Counted from the stretch's first letter, positions 9,301-16,829 are shown. The stretch: DNA of 43,528 nucleotides from Clostridia bacterium (GCA_017501645.1 JAFVWN010000030.1:1-43528), one strand, 5' to 3'. Made by a program: numbers and translations. Notes: generated from the letters alone by a model not told the origin.

Positions 9301-9324
9301 TTGTAAAGTAAAGTTGCTTTACAA
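9301..9324 (+). promoter_or_regulatory. 5'-UTR hairpin abutting the ylxM ribosome binding site
   Basis: TTGTAAAG (9301-9308) and CTTTACAA (9317-9324) form a perfect 8-bp stem with an 8-nt loop. It lies at the expected transcription start, and its last two bases begin the Shine-Dalgarno AAGGCGGTG (9323-9331). It could be an mRNA-stabilising 5' hairpin or an operator. Confidence 0.5.
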
Positions 9325-9335
9325 GGCGGTGCTTT

Positions 9336-9692
9336 ATGGAAGATAAAATAAGGAATAATTTACTGCTTGATTTTTATGGTGAAATGCTGACTGAAAAGCA
9401 GAGGGAAGTCATAAGAATTTATTTTGAATGCGATTCTAGCTTTAGTGAAATTGCTGAAGAATTAGGAATGACTAGGCAGGCAGTTTATGACAATGTAAAA
9501 GTTTCAAAAGCACAACTTGATAGTTTTGAAAAGAAGTTGAAATGTGTTGAAAGATTTTTAGCAAATAGGGAAAAATTACTTCAAATAAGTACTGAAATTG
9601 ATGCTCTTATTGAAACCGATAAAAATCAAGAGACAATCAAAAAATTGCAAAACATCAAAAAAAATATTGAAAAAGTGGTTCAAAATCAATAA
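9336..9692 (+). CDS. ylxM: YlxM family SRP-associated HTH protein
   Basis: Small protein (UPF0122) conserved next to ffh in Firmicutes and reported to modulate SRP GTPase activity. The 118 residues contain a sigma-70 region 4-like helix-turn-helix (TEKQREVIRIYF, then SFSEIAEELGMTRQAVYDNV), followed by a charged helical C-terminus. It lies 47 bp before the ffh start, in the expected order. It has its own strong promoter and a very good Shine-Dalgarno sequence. Confidence 0.92.
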   Translation: MEDKIRNNLLLDFYGEMLTEKQREVIRIYFECDSSFSEIAEELGMTRQAVYDNVKVSKAQLDSFEKKLKCVERFLANREKLLQISTEIDALIETDKNQETIKKLQNIKKNIEKVVQNQ

Positions 9693-9739
9693 TTTTTCAA
9701 GGAATATTGCAAAAAACTAGTTTTAAAGGAGATACACAT

Positions 9740-11062
9740 ATGGCAATGTTTGCTAGTCTTGGTGAAAGATTAAATCATATTTTTTCTAAACTCACTAAGA
9801 GGGGAAAGCTTACTGAACTTGAAATCAAACAAGCTATGCGTGAAGTTAGGGTTGCTTTACTTGAAGCGGATGTTAACTTTATGGTTGCGAAAGACTTCAT
9901 CAACAAAGTAAGTGAAAAAGCTGTTGGAGAACAAATTCTTAATAGTTTAACTCCTGGTCAACAAGTTATTAAAATTGTTAACGAAGAACTTATTGCTTTA
10001 ATGGGTAGTACATCTTCAAAACTTGAAGTTGCGTCAGCTCCGCCAACAGTCATTATGATGTGTGGTCTTCAAGGTGCAGGTAAGACTACTATGTGTGGTA
10101 AACTTGCTTTGATGCTTAGAAAACAAGGCAAGAAACCAATGCTTGTTGCTTGTGATATTTATAGACCTGCCGCTATTAATCAATTAAAGATTGTTGCGGG
10201 AAATGCCGGTGTTGAGTTTTTTGAAAAAGGAACTAATAAGCCGGAAAAGACAGCTGTTGAAGCGATTGAAATGGCTAAGAAAAAAGGTCTTGATACGGTA
10301 ATTATTGATACCGCTGGTCGTCTTCAAATTAACGAAGAATTGATGAATGAACTTGTCAATGTTAAAAGTGCTGTAAAGCCTCACGAAATTCTTTTAACAG
10401 TTGACGCAATGACAGGTCAAGAAGCCGTTAATGTTGCAAAAGAGTTTGACGAAAAACTTGATGTGACTGGCGTAATCTTGACTAAACTTGATGGTGATAC
10501 TCGCGGTGGTTCTGCGTTATCAATCAAGGCTGTTACTGGGAAACCTATTAAGTTCTGTGGTACTGGTGAGAAAATTGGTGATATTGAACCTTTCTATCCA
10601 GATCGTATGGCCTCAAGGATTCTTGGTATGGGTGATGTGCTTACTCTTATTGAGAAGGCTCAAGCTAATATGGACGAGGCTCAAATGAAAAAGCTTGAAG
10701 AGAATCTTCGAAAGAATGCGTTTACTTTTGATGATTTCCTAATCCAATTTGAGCAACTTTCTAAAATGGGTAACCTAACAGAATTGTTGTCAATGATTCC
10801 GGGAATGGCTGGAAAGTTTAGGCCTGAAGATGTTGACGAAAGCAAAATCAAAACATACAAAGCAATTATTCAATCAATGACTCCAAAAGAAAGAGTTAAT
10901 CCTGAACTTATTAAAGCGAGCCATAGAAAGAGAATTGCAAATGGTAGTGGTACAACTATTCAAGAAGTTAACCAACTAATCAAACAGTATGAGCAAACTA
11001 AGCTTATGATGAAAAATCAAAATAATCCTAGGATGCAAAAACTAATGAGGCGTTTTATGTAG
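9740..11062 (+). CDS. ffh: Signal recognition particle protein Ffh
   Basis: SRP54 GTPase that binds signal sequences and SRP RNA and delivers nascent membrane proteins to FtsY. The N domain is followed by the G domain with GLQGAGKTT (about residue 109), DIYRPAAINQL, DTAGRL and TKLDGDTRGG. The methionine-rich M domain follows (about 300-440) with the RNA-binding helix KRIANGSGTTIQEVNQL. ATG 9740 (MAMFASLGERL) is chosen because AAAGGAG lies at 9725-9731; an in-frame extension to 9707 has no such site. The stop codon at 11060-11062 lies inside the first copy of a 153-bp repeat, so the repeat has been joined to the very end of the gene. Confidence 0.97.
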   Translation: MAMFASLGERLNHIFSKLTKRGKLTELEIKQAMREVRVALLEADVNFMVAKDFINKVSEKAVGEQILNSLTPGQQVIKIVNEELIALMGSTSSKLEVASAPPTVIMMCGLQGAGKTTMCGKLALMLRKQGKKPMLVACDIYRPAAINQLKIVAGNAGVEFFEKGTNKPEKTAVEAIEMAKKKGLDTVIIDTAGRLQINEELMNELVNVKSAVKPHEILLTVDAMTGQEAVNVAKEFDEKLDVTGVILTKLDGDTRGGSALSIKAVTGKPIKFCGTGEKIGDIEPFYPDRMASRILGMGDVLTLIEKAQANMDEAQMKKLEENLRKNAFTFDDFLIQFEQLSKMGNLTELLSMIPGMAGKFRPEDVDESKIKTYKAIIQSMTPKERVNPELIKASHRKRIANGSGTTIQEVNQLIKQYEQTKLMMKNQNNPRMQKLMRRFM

Positions 11063-11211
11063 CAAATAGCACACTTTACACTGCGTTTACTGTCAAAGTT
11101 TGGCTCACATTCGTTTATGTTTAATAAAGTCAAGCGAGCCAAACTTGACGAGCCTTGTGTAAAATGCACTCTTTGCTCCATAAAAAAGTGTATTAGTACC
11201 GAGTTGCTAAT
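11059..11211. repeat. 153-bp palindromic repeat, copy 1
   Basis: The unit is a long imperfect inverted repeat. AGCAAA pairs with TTTGCT at the outside, TTTACAC with GTGTAAA inside that, and AAGTTTGGCTC with GAGCCAAACTT at the core, around a central loop of about 29 nt. A short linker with GTTGCTAAT follows. It begins at the ffh stop codon. Confidence 0.9.
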
Positions 11212-11364
11212 GTAGCAAATGGCACACTTTACACTGCGTTTACTGTCAAAGTTTGGCTCACATTCGTTTATGTCTAATAAAGTCAAGCGAGCCAAACTTG
11301 ACGAGCCTTGTGTAAAATGCACTCTTTGCTCCATAAAAAAATGTATCAGTACCGAGTTGCTAAT
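11212..11364. repeat. 153-bp palindromic repeat, copy 2
   Basis: Direct tandem copy at exactly 153 bp offset, differing from copy 1 at only a few positions. The same nested arms are present, including AAGTTTGGCTC/GAGCCAAACTT. Because 153 is a multiple of three, a repetitive open frame runs through copies 1 and 2 on the minus strand (11334 down to 11017). Confidence 0.9.
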
Positions 11365-11485
11365 GTAGCAAATGGCACACTATACACTGTGTTACTGTTA
11401 AAATTTGGCTCATATTTGTTTATGTTTAATAAAGTCAAGCGAGCCAAACCTGACGAGCCTTGTGTAAAATGCACTCTTTGCTCCA
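11365..11485. repeat. Palindromic repeat, copy 3 (diverged, linker missing)
   Basis: Third copy, more diverged (one 1-bp deletion, AAATTTGGCTC in place of AAGTTTGGCTC), ending after TTTGCTCCA. Degenerate traces (ACACTCTTTGCACTGCGTTT near 11529-11548) may be a worn fourth copy. Confidence 0.85.
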
Positions 11486-11594
11486 CATAAACAAAACTCG
11501 TGTAATTGCAATTGCGTATTAAGAGATACACTCTTTGCACTGCGTTTATAGCCTGAAAAACTACAGAAATAAAACGCAAAAAATTAAAATTAAT

Positions 11595-11624
11595 TTGATA
11601 TAACAGGGCAAAACCTTTTATATA
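11595..11624 (+). promoter_or_regulatory. Candidate promoter of rpsP
   Basis: TTGATA (11595-11600), 18-bp spacer, TATATA (11619-11624), 25 bp before the rpsP start. It would restore transcription downstream of the repeat array. Confidence 0.5.
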
Positions 11625-11648
11625 TAAAAACAATGGAGGAAAAATAAA

Positions 11649-11942
11649 ATGGCAGTTAAAATGAGATTAACAAGAATGGGAGATAAAAAATCACCTTTCT
11701 ATCGTATCGTTGTTGCTGATTCAAGAAAAGCTAGAGATGGAGAATATGTTGACCTTGTTGGTACATACAACCCTCTTAAGACTCCTGAAGAAGTAAAGAT
11801 TGATGTTGAGAAAGCTAAAAAATGGATTGCTAATGGTGCTCAACCAACTGATACTGTAAAAGCTCTTCTTCAAAAGAATGGCGTTATGGAAGAAAAGAAA
11901 ACTGCTCCAAAAGCTAAAGCTAAAGCAAAAAAGGCTGAATAA
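11649..11942 (+). CDS. rpsP: 30S ribosomal protein bS16
   Basis: Small-subunit assembly protein. The 97 residues start [26 protein letters not shown], which identifies bS16, and end in a lysine/alanine-rich tail. GGAGGA at 11635-11640 is the ribosome binding site. It is normally right behind ffh; here about 586 bp of repeats intervene. Confidence 0.97.
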   Translation: MAVKMRLTRMGDKKSPFYRIVVADSRKARDGEYVDLVGTYNPLKTPEEVKIDVEKAKKWIANGAQPTDTVKALLQKNGVMEEKKTAPKAKAKAKKAE

Positions 11943-11963
11943 TAGCGTAAGGAGTGAATAAAA

Positions 11964-12194
11964 ATGAAAGAACTTTTAATGCATATTCTTTCTGGACTTG
12001 TTTCAAAGCCAGAAGCTGTTCAAATTGAAGAAATTGTTAAAGGTAACAATATTGACTACAAAGTTAAAGTTGATAGTGAAGATTTAGGCTCTGTTATTGG
12101 TAAGGGTGGTAGAATTGCTAACTCTATTAGAACAGTTGTAAGATCTAGTGCTAAAAAACAAGACAAGCGTGTCAATGTTTCATTTGACGCATAA
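11964..12194 (+). CDS. khpA: KH-domain RNA-binding protein KhpA
   Basis: Small single-KH-domain RNA-binding protein (YlqC family) that, in relatives, pairs with KhpB/Jag and affects cell elongation and translation. The 76 residues carry the GxxG loop in VIGKGGRIA (GKGG at about residues 46-49). AAGGAG precedes the start. It lies 21 bp after rpsP and ends the unit, with a terminator following. Confidence 0.94.
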   Translation: MKELLMHILSGLVSKPEAVQIEEIVKGNNIDYKVKVDSEDLGSVIGKGGRIANSIRTVVRSSAKKQDKRVNVSFDA

Positions 12195-12200
12195 TAAGTA

Positions 12201-12225
12201 AAGAACGGGCAACCGTTCTTTTTTT
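12201..12225 (+). terminator. Intrinsic terminator after khpA
   Basis: AAGAACGG, loop GCAA, CCGTTCTT, then T to 12225. Confidence 0.93.
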
Positions 12226-12261
12226 ATTCATAAAAATATTTGTGTTTGTAAAAATACTATA

Positions 12262-12278
12262 TTTGACTTACTTTGACT
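12262..12278 (+). promoter_or_regulatory. CtsR-operator-like heptad repeat upstream of rimM
   Basis: TTTGACT-tac-TTTGACT: two exact heptads with a 3-bp spacer. On the other strand this reads AGTCAAA-gta-AGTCAAA, matching the known CtsR tandem heptad operator. It has the same design as the box before ctsR in this window (TTTGACT-ttc-TTTGACC). It lies 22 bp upstream of the rimM -35 element. Confidence 0.5.
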
Positions 12279-12300
12279 TTTAAAAGATTAAACTAAGTGT

Positions 12301-12328
12301 TTGCAATTTTAAAAAAGTGTGCTATAAT
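12301..12328 (+). promoter_or_regulatory. Promoter of rimM-trmD
   Basis: TTGCAA (12301-12306), 16-bp spacer, TATAAT (12323-12328) with an extended TGC just before the -10. Confidence 0.75.
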
Positions 12329-12358
12329 CTAAGCAGAAAAAATAATAAAAGGTGAAAT

Positions 12359-12880
12359 ATGGAAAGCGATTTAATTTGTGTTGGTATTTGTAGAAGACCA
12401 CAAGGTATTAAAGGAGAGGTTAGAATAACAGTACTTCTTGATAATGTAAAAGATATTTGTAAGATTACAGAGTTAAAGCCTGAAAATAAGTTTAACTTTT
12501 ATAAGGTTACAAGAGCTTATCAACTTAGCGATTGTTATGGAATTAAGCTTGAGGGCATTGATACTGTTAATGATGCAAACCTAATAAAAGGTAAAAAACT
12601 TTATGCAAAAAAGACTGAAGTTGATGGTCTAAAGACGAATGAGCTCTACATTGAAGACTTAATGGATAAAACTGCAGTGTTTGAGAGTGGTGAGGTTGTT
12701 GGAAGAATTGAAGATGTGGAAAATTATGGTTCTGCAGATATTGTATTTATAGATTCAAAAACTATGAAAAATTTAAGCTTCGCAAATGTTGGTGGTATTA
12801 TAAAGAGTATTGATTATGAAAATCAAAAAGTTATACTTGATGAAACTGAATTTAAAAAAGTTTGTGTTTTTGATGATTAA
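12359..12880 (+). CDS. rimM: 16S rRNA processing protein RimM
   Basis: Assembly factor for the 30S head that binds bS19. The N-terminal RimM domain (ICVGICRRPQGIKGEVRI) is followed by a C-terminal PRC-barrel domain from about residue 95 (ELYIEDLMDKTAVF). The length of 173 aa is normal. It is followed 11 bp later by trmD, whose Shine-Dalgarno overlaps the rimM stop, so the pair is an operon. Confidence 0.95.
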   Translation: MESDLICVGICRRPQGIKGEVRITVLLDNVKDICKITELKPENKFNFYKVTRAYQLSDCYGIKLEGIDTVNDANLIKGKKLYAKKTEVDGLKTNELYIEDLMDKTAVFESGEVVGRIEDVENYGSADIVFIDSKTMKNLSFANVGGIIKSIDYENQKVILDETEFKKVCVFDD

Positions 12881-12891
12881 AGGAGAAAAGT

Positions 12892-13560
12892 ATGAGAATT
12901 GATATCTTAACACTTTTTCCAGAGATGTTTGATAGTTTAAAGGCTAGTTTGCTTGGTAAAGCAACAGAGAAAGGAGCTTTGGAAATTAATGTTATTAACA
13001 TAAGGGATTTTTCAAAAGATAAGCATAAAAAATGTGATGACTATACATTTGGTGGTGGGTCAGGAATGCTTATGACTCCTCAGCCAATCTATGATGCATT
13101 GACTAGTATTGAAAATTATAAAAAAGCACACAAGGTTTATATGTCTCCAAGAGGCAGAGTTTTAACTCAAGCCGTTGTGAAAGAGTATTCTTCATATGAA
13201 CATTTGATAATTTTGTGTGGGCATTATGAGGGAGTTGACCAAAGAATAATTGACCTTCTTATTGATGAAGAACTTTCAATTGGCGATTATGTTTTAACTG
13301 GAGGGGAACTTCCTGCAATGGTGGTTGTTGATAGTGTTGCTAGATACTTGCCAAATGTTCTTGGTAACAGTGCGTCTGTTGAAGAAGAAAGTTTTTCTAA
13401 TGGATATTTAGAGTATCCTCAGTACACAAGGCCTGCGGAGTTTATGGGGATGAAAGTTCCTGATGTTTTAATCTCTGGGCATCACGCAAATGTTGAAAGA
13501 TGGAGAAAAGAACAGGCTATGCAAATAACAAAAGAAAGAAGACCTGATATATTAAAATAA
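12892..13560 (+). CDS. trmD: tRNA (guanine-N1)-methyltransferase TrmD
   Basis: Methylates G37 of tRNAs reading CNN and some other codons, using S-adenosylmethionine, and prevents +1 frameshifting. SPOUT-family protein with the knotted AdoMet-binding segment LCGHYEGVDQRIIDL and SIGDYVLTGGELPAM. The length of 222 aa is slightly short but complete. AAAGGAG precedes the start, and a terminator follows. Confidence 0.97.
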   Translation: MRIDILTLFPEMFDSLKASLLGKATEKGALEINVINIRDFSKDKHKKCDDYTFGGGSGMLMTPQPIYDALTSIENYKKAHKVYMSPRGRVLTQAVVKEYSSYEHLIILCGHYEGVDQRIIDLLIDEELSIGDYVLTGGELPAMVVVDSVARYLPNVLGNSASVEEESFSNGYLEYPQYTRPAEFMGMKVPDVLISGHHANVERWRKEQAMQITKERRPDILK

Positions 13561-13573
13561 ACATATATTATAT

Positions 13574-13609
13574 AGCGCTGATAGTTATGTAAATTATCGG
13601 TGCTTTTTT
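13574..13609 (+). terminator. Intrinsic terminator after trmD
   Basis: AGCGCTGATA (13574-13583) pairs with TATCGGTGCT (13595-13604), with two G-U pairs, followed by a T run. Confidence 0.85.
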
Positions 13610-13964
13610 ATTTGTTCTTTTATATATGAATATATTATATGTATTATAAAAAACGCAAAAATACAAAATAAACACTAAAAAAGCATTTAACAATACTGCA
13701 TTATATCAAAAACATTGCGTTTTTTCTAATTTTAACATATGCAATATATAAAACATTAAAAGTCATAAAAAATAAAAGTGCAAAATAGAAAATATAAAGC
13801 GTAAAAACCGTATTATAATGTGAAAAATATGTATAAAATATATTTTTTTGCGGTTTGATATATGGTTTATTTATGGGGTAGTATAGCATATAATTTTGGT
13901 TTGAGTAATGATAAATATTAAGTGTTGGGACAAAATTTAGCGGTTATTTATGATTTATTTTTTG
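13610..13964. other. A+T-rich intergenic stretch without a convincing gene
   Basis: No open frame with a plausible ribosome binding site was found. An inverted repeat pairs AAAAAACGCA (about 13648) with TGCGTTTTTT (about 13717) across a 60-nt loop, and ACCG/CGGT sequences flank an A+T-rich core near 13806-13856. No function is assigned. Confidence 0.6.
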
Positions 13965-13993
13965 TTGAAATTTTATGATATATATTGTATAAT
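13965..13993 (+). promoter_or_regulatory. Promoter of the rbgA unit
   Basis: TTGAAA (13965-13970), 17-bp spacer, TATAAT (13988-13993). It reads through a small open frame into rbgA. Confidence 0.7.
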
Positions 13994-14011
13994 ATAGAAG
14001 ACAGAAAAGAG

Positions 14012-14154
14012 TTGGCGTTTATTAATTTGCAAGATGAAGGTATGAAAGATAAAATTTTAGAACTTGAGAAAAGATTTTTTAAAAAAGAATACACTTCTAA
14101 TATCGCTTGGATGCAAGAGGTTGTTGCTTTATGTTTTAAAGTTATAAAAATTTG
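14012..14154 (+). pseudogene. Short open frame, possible remnant of a DUF4440/SnoaL-like gene
   Basis: An open frame (TTG 14012 or ATG 14042 to TGA 14152-14154) reads MKDKILELEKRFFKKEYTSN and then IAWMQEVVALCFK. The pattern of a charged helix followed by a tryptophan-containing helix resembles the first 40 residues of NTF2-fold proteins such as DUF4440. The rest of such a fold is absent. No good Shine-Dalgarno is seen. It lies just downstream of the promoter and 11 bp before rbgA, so a leader-peptide role is the alternative. I do not recognise it with confidence. Confidence 0.3.
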
Positions 14155-14165
14155 AGGTACTTAAT

Positions 14166-15002
14166 ATGAGAATAAATTGGTTTCCTGGTCATATGAAAAA
14201 GACCTTAGAAGGGATAGAAAAAGATGTTAAACAAATAGATATTGTGCTTTATGTTTTAGATGCAAGAGCTCCGTTTTCTTGTCTAAATCCAAAGATTGAT
14301 GAGATTGTAAAAAACAAAACAATTCTTTATGTGATTAATAAGATTGATTTAATTTCTGTTGAAGACGCTAAGAAGATAATTGAGGCATTTGTAAAAGAAG
14401 GTAAAAATGTATTAACCCTTCAAGGTAATAATGTTAGTGTTAGAAATATTCTTCTTAATAAGCTTCGAGATCTTACAAAAGAGAAGTTTTTAAAAGCTAA
14501 AGAAAAAGGATTTGAGCCTATTTTTAAAGTTATGGTGATTGGTACTCCAAACACAGGAAAGTCAACAATTATTAACACATTGTGTGCTCAAAAGAAAACA
14601 ATGACTGGTGATAAGGCAGGGGTGACAAAAGGAAAGCAGTGGGTTAAAATTAATGAGAATTTTGCACTGTTAGATACTCCTGGAACATTGTGGCCAAAGT
14701 TTGAAGATGATGAAGTGGCTTTGAAGCTTGCTTTTATTGGAAGTATTAAAAAGGATGTTTTGGATGAAGAAGAACTTGGTTTTGAGCTTGTGAAATTTCT
14801 TATTAAGACTCATCAAGATAAGCTTGCTGCACGATATGGAGTTGAGGATTTTGAAAGAGAAGAAATTGAAGTGTATGATGAAATTCTTACAAAGACGGGT
14901 TGCATTATGAGAGGAAAAGAGATAGATTACACTCGTGGTGCAAGTAAAGTTTTAGAAGATTTTAGAAGTGGAAGAACCGGAAAAATTTGTCTTGATTTAT
15001 AA
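14166..15002 (+). CDS. rbgA: Ribosome biogenesis GTPase RbgA (YlqF)
   Basis: Late 50S assembly GTPase. It is circularly permuted: the G4 motif NKID (about residues 58-61) comes before G1 GTPNTGKST (about 125-133) and G3 DTPG. The N-terminal INWFPGHMKKT is the family hallmark, and the C-terminal helical domain binds rRNA. The length of 278 aa is typical. It sits between trmD and rnhB as in Bacillus, although rplS is not in between here. A GAGG site lies upstream of the start. Confidence 0.96.
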   Translation: MRINWFPGHMKKTLEGIEKDVKQIDIVLYVLDARAPFSCLNPKIDEIVKNKTILYVINKIDLISVEDAKKIIEAFVKEGKNVLTLQGNNVSVRNILLNKLRDLTKEKFLKAKEKGFEPIFKVMVIGTPNTGKSTIINTLCAQKKTMTGDKAGVTKGKQWVKINENFALLDTPGTLWPKFEDDEVALKLAFIGSIKKDVLDEEELGFELVKFLIKTHQDKLAARYGVEDFEREEIEVYDEILTKTGCIMRGKEIDYTRGASKVLEDFRSGRTGKICLDL

Positions 15003-15017
15003 TTGGTTATTAAAAAT

Positions 15018-15068
15018 CGCCTATCATTAAAAGCTGCTTTTTTGAGGACTTTATTGATAGGTGTTTTT
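15018..15068 (+). terminator. Intrinsic terminator after rbgA
   Basis: CGCCTATCA (15018-15026) pairs with TGATAGGTG (15055-15063) across a long loop that can pair further, followed by TTTTT. Confidence 0.7.
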
Positions 15069-15130
15069 GTTATAATAAAAAATAATGATTATAAAAAGTG
15101 CAAAAATGCACAAAAACAGCAGAAAAAGTG

Positions 15131-15139
15131 TGCTAAAAT
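15131..15139 (+). promoter_or_regulatory. Extended -10 promoter of rnhB
   Basis: TGCTAAAAT fits an extended -10. It sits in the context AAAAAGTGTGCTAAAAT, very like the rimM promoter context AAAAAGTGTGCTATAAT. No good -35 was seen. Confidence 0.4.
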
Positions 15140-15168
15140 TAAAAAAAACTGAACAGTGGAGATAAGTT

Positions 15169-15789
15169 GTGAAAAAGATTTACAATTTGGAAGAAAAGAA
15201 AAAAATAGAAAACGAGCTTTATCAAAATGGTTTTGATTTTATTGGTGGTGCTGATGAAGTAGGTAGGGGACCTCTTGCTGGACCAGTTGTTTGCGCTGCT
15301 GTAATCTTGCCTAAAGACTGTACAATTGAGGGGATTGACGACAGTAAGAAACTTAGTGAAAAAAAGAGAGAAGAACTTTATCAAAAAATAATTGATGAGG
15401 CTGTTGCGTACAGTATTGAATTTGTTTTTCATGATGAGATTGACGAGATTAATATTTTACAGGCAACAAAAAAATGTATGGCCAAAGCAATTAATAATCT
15501 TAAAGTTGAACCAGATATGATGCTTATTGATGCATTGACAGGTCTTGAAATTAATTGTCCGTCTAAAGGTATTATTCACGGAGATGCTGTTTGTTATAGT
15601 ATTGGTGCTGCTAGTATTATTGCAAAAGTAACAAGAGATAGATATATGGTTGATATGGATAAAATTTATCCCGAGTATGGATTTGCAAAAAATAAAGGTT
15701 ATGGAACAAAAGAGCATATGGATGCACTTAGAAATATTGGTCCTTGTCCAATACATAGAAAATCTTTTATTGGTTTTTTACATAGATAA
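15169..15789 (+). CDS. rnhB: Ribonuclease HII
   Basis: Removes ribonucleotides from DNA and RNA-DNA hybrids. The catalytic signature GGADEVGRGPLAGPVVCAAV supplies Asp and Glu. DDSKKLSEKKRE follows, with LIDALTGL and GDAVCYSIGAASIIAKVTRD carrying the remaining acidic residues. The 206 aa are full length. The start is GTG 15169, supported by GGAG about 10 bases upstream; no better ATG precedes the motif. Confidence 0.95.
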   Translation: MKKIYNLEEKKKIENELYQNGFDFIGGADEVGRGPLAGPVVCAAVILPKDCTIEGIDDSKKLSEKKREELYQKIIDEAVAYSIEFVFHDEIDEINILQATKKCMAKAINNLKVEPDMMLIDALTGLEINCPSKGIIHGDAVCYSIGAASIIAKVTRDRYMVDMDKIYPEYGFAKNKGYGTKEHMDALRNIGPCPIHRKSFIGFLHR

Positions 15790-15889
15790 TTATTTTTTAT
15801 TTTTAAGCGGAACAGGTTTTTATAATTAAAACCTTTGCAATGGGTTTTATAACAGTGTTTGTTGTTAGCAAGTCGGGTTTGTTGTTTTT

Positions 15890-15918
15890 TTGATTTATGA
15901 AAGTTTTGTTTTTATATT
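15890..15918 (+). promoter_or_regulatory. Candidate promoter of yraN
   Basis: TTGATT (15890-15895), 17-bp spacer, TATATT (15913-15918). Confidence 0.5.
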
Positions 15919-15954
15919 GTTTTATATACGATTAAAATTTTTTTTGGAGGGGCA

Positions 15955-16383
15955 ATGAATAATCAATATTATGGTTCTCTTGGTGAGAAAATGGCAGAGA
16001 AATATTTGATTAAAAACGGATATAAAATACTTGCAAAAAATTGCAAGTTTGTTGGTGCTGAACTTGACATTGTTGCAATGCTCACTAAAAAGACGCAAGT
16101 AAAAAAGATAAAAGCGGATTACAAGAAGGGTAAATATAAATCAAAAGAGGCAGTCAAGTATATGATTGATTCACTTCAAGACAAAATTGTTTTTGTTGAA
16201 GTTAAGTTCTCTTCAACAAGAGTATATGGTGAACCATATGAGAGAGTAGATAAGAATAAGCAAAGACAAATTTTGAAAGCTTCGCAGATGTTTATGTTTA
16301 AAAACAAACTTGATAATGAAATAAGATATGATGTTATCTCAATAGTTGGAAAAGATATAGAACATATTGAAAATGCTTTTTAG
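15955..16383 (+). CDS. yraN: YraN family (UPF0102) putative endonuclease-like protein
   Basis: Restriction-endonuclease-fold protein of unknown role, often encoded beside rnhB. The core pattern is present: GSLGEKMAEKYLIKNGYKIL, GAELDIVA with the acidic pair, IVFVEVKF as the E-x-K strand, then a KxxQILKAS helix. The 142 residues are longer than the usual 110-120. The extra 30 or so are a lysine-rich insert (about residues 47-76) between the two catalytic strands. GGAGGGG precedes the ATG. The next gene starts 9 bp after its stop. Confidence 0.9.
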   Translation: MNNQYYGSLGEKMAEKYLIKNGYKILAKNCKFVGAELDIVAMLTKKTQVKKIKADYKKGKYKSKEAVKYMIDSLQDKIVFVEVKFSSTRVYGEPYERVDKNKQRQILKASQMFMFKNKLDNEIRYDVISIVGKDIEHIENAF

Positions 16384-16392
16384 GAGGTTGTT

Positions 16393-16725
16393 ATGTCAAA
16401 AGAATATTTAGGTAAAAAAGTAAAAGTGGTTATGGATAGACCTCTTGGTTCAAAACACCCAAAGCACGGATTCTATTATCCTGTCAATTATGGATACATT
16501 CCAAATACAATTTCTGGTGATGGTGAAGAACTAGATGCTTATGTGCTTGGTGAATTTAAGCCTCTTGAAGAGTTTGAGGGTGAAGTTATAGCAATTGTTC
16601 ATAGAACAAATGATAATGACGATAAATTGGTTGTTACTGGTGGTAAAAATTATACAGATGAGCAAATTAGGGCGTTGACGGAATTTCAGGAAAGGTTTTT
16701 TGAGTTTGTAATTTGGAGAGAATAA
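16393..16725 (+). CDS. Short inorganic pyrophosphatase-family protein
   Basis: Related to family I soluble inorganic pyrophosphatases, which hydrolyse pyrophosphate to phosphate. It has the HPKHGFYYPVNYGYIPNT segment and SGDGEELDAYVLG, which aligns with the metal-binding D-G-D-P-x-D motif. The first and last Asp are kept and the middle one is Glu. At 110 aa it lacks the N-terminal strand of the 170-residue enzymes; short forms like this occur in many Firmicutes and their activity is not certain. The ribosome binding site AGGAGG lies just after the yraN stop, so the two genes are co-transcribed. Confidence 0.85.
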   Translation: MSKEYLGKKVKVVMDRPLGSKHPKHGFYYPVNYGYIPNTISGDGEELDAYVLGEFKPLEEFEGEVIAIVHRTNDNDDKLVVTGGKNYTDEQIRALTEFQERFFEFVIWRE

Positions 16726-16800
16726 CAAGTAAGAGGTGTGTGCTTTGTTTCTTAAAAAAGGGGATAAGTAAAGAAAAATTAAGATAAATTTGTAAAACAC

Positions 16801-16829
16801 TTGATTTTATTGTTCACATATGTTAGAAT
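16801..16829 (+). promoter_or_regulatory. Promoter of rplS
   Basis: TTGATT (16801-16806), 17-bp spacer, TAGAAT (16824-16829) with an extended TG two bases before the -10. Confidence 0.7.

Noticed and set aside
11017..11633. Repetitive minus-strand open frames across the 153-bp repeats (MEQRVHFTQGSS and so on per unit)
   Set aside because: They arise from a palindromic tandem repeat whose period is a multiple of three, overlap the ffh end, and lack a convincing ribosome binding site. They are treated as non-coding.
13701..13889. Minus-strand open frame in the gap after trmD
   Set aside because: Low-complexity, aromatic-rich translation from A+T-rich DNA, with no ribosome binding site.
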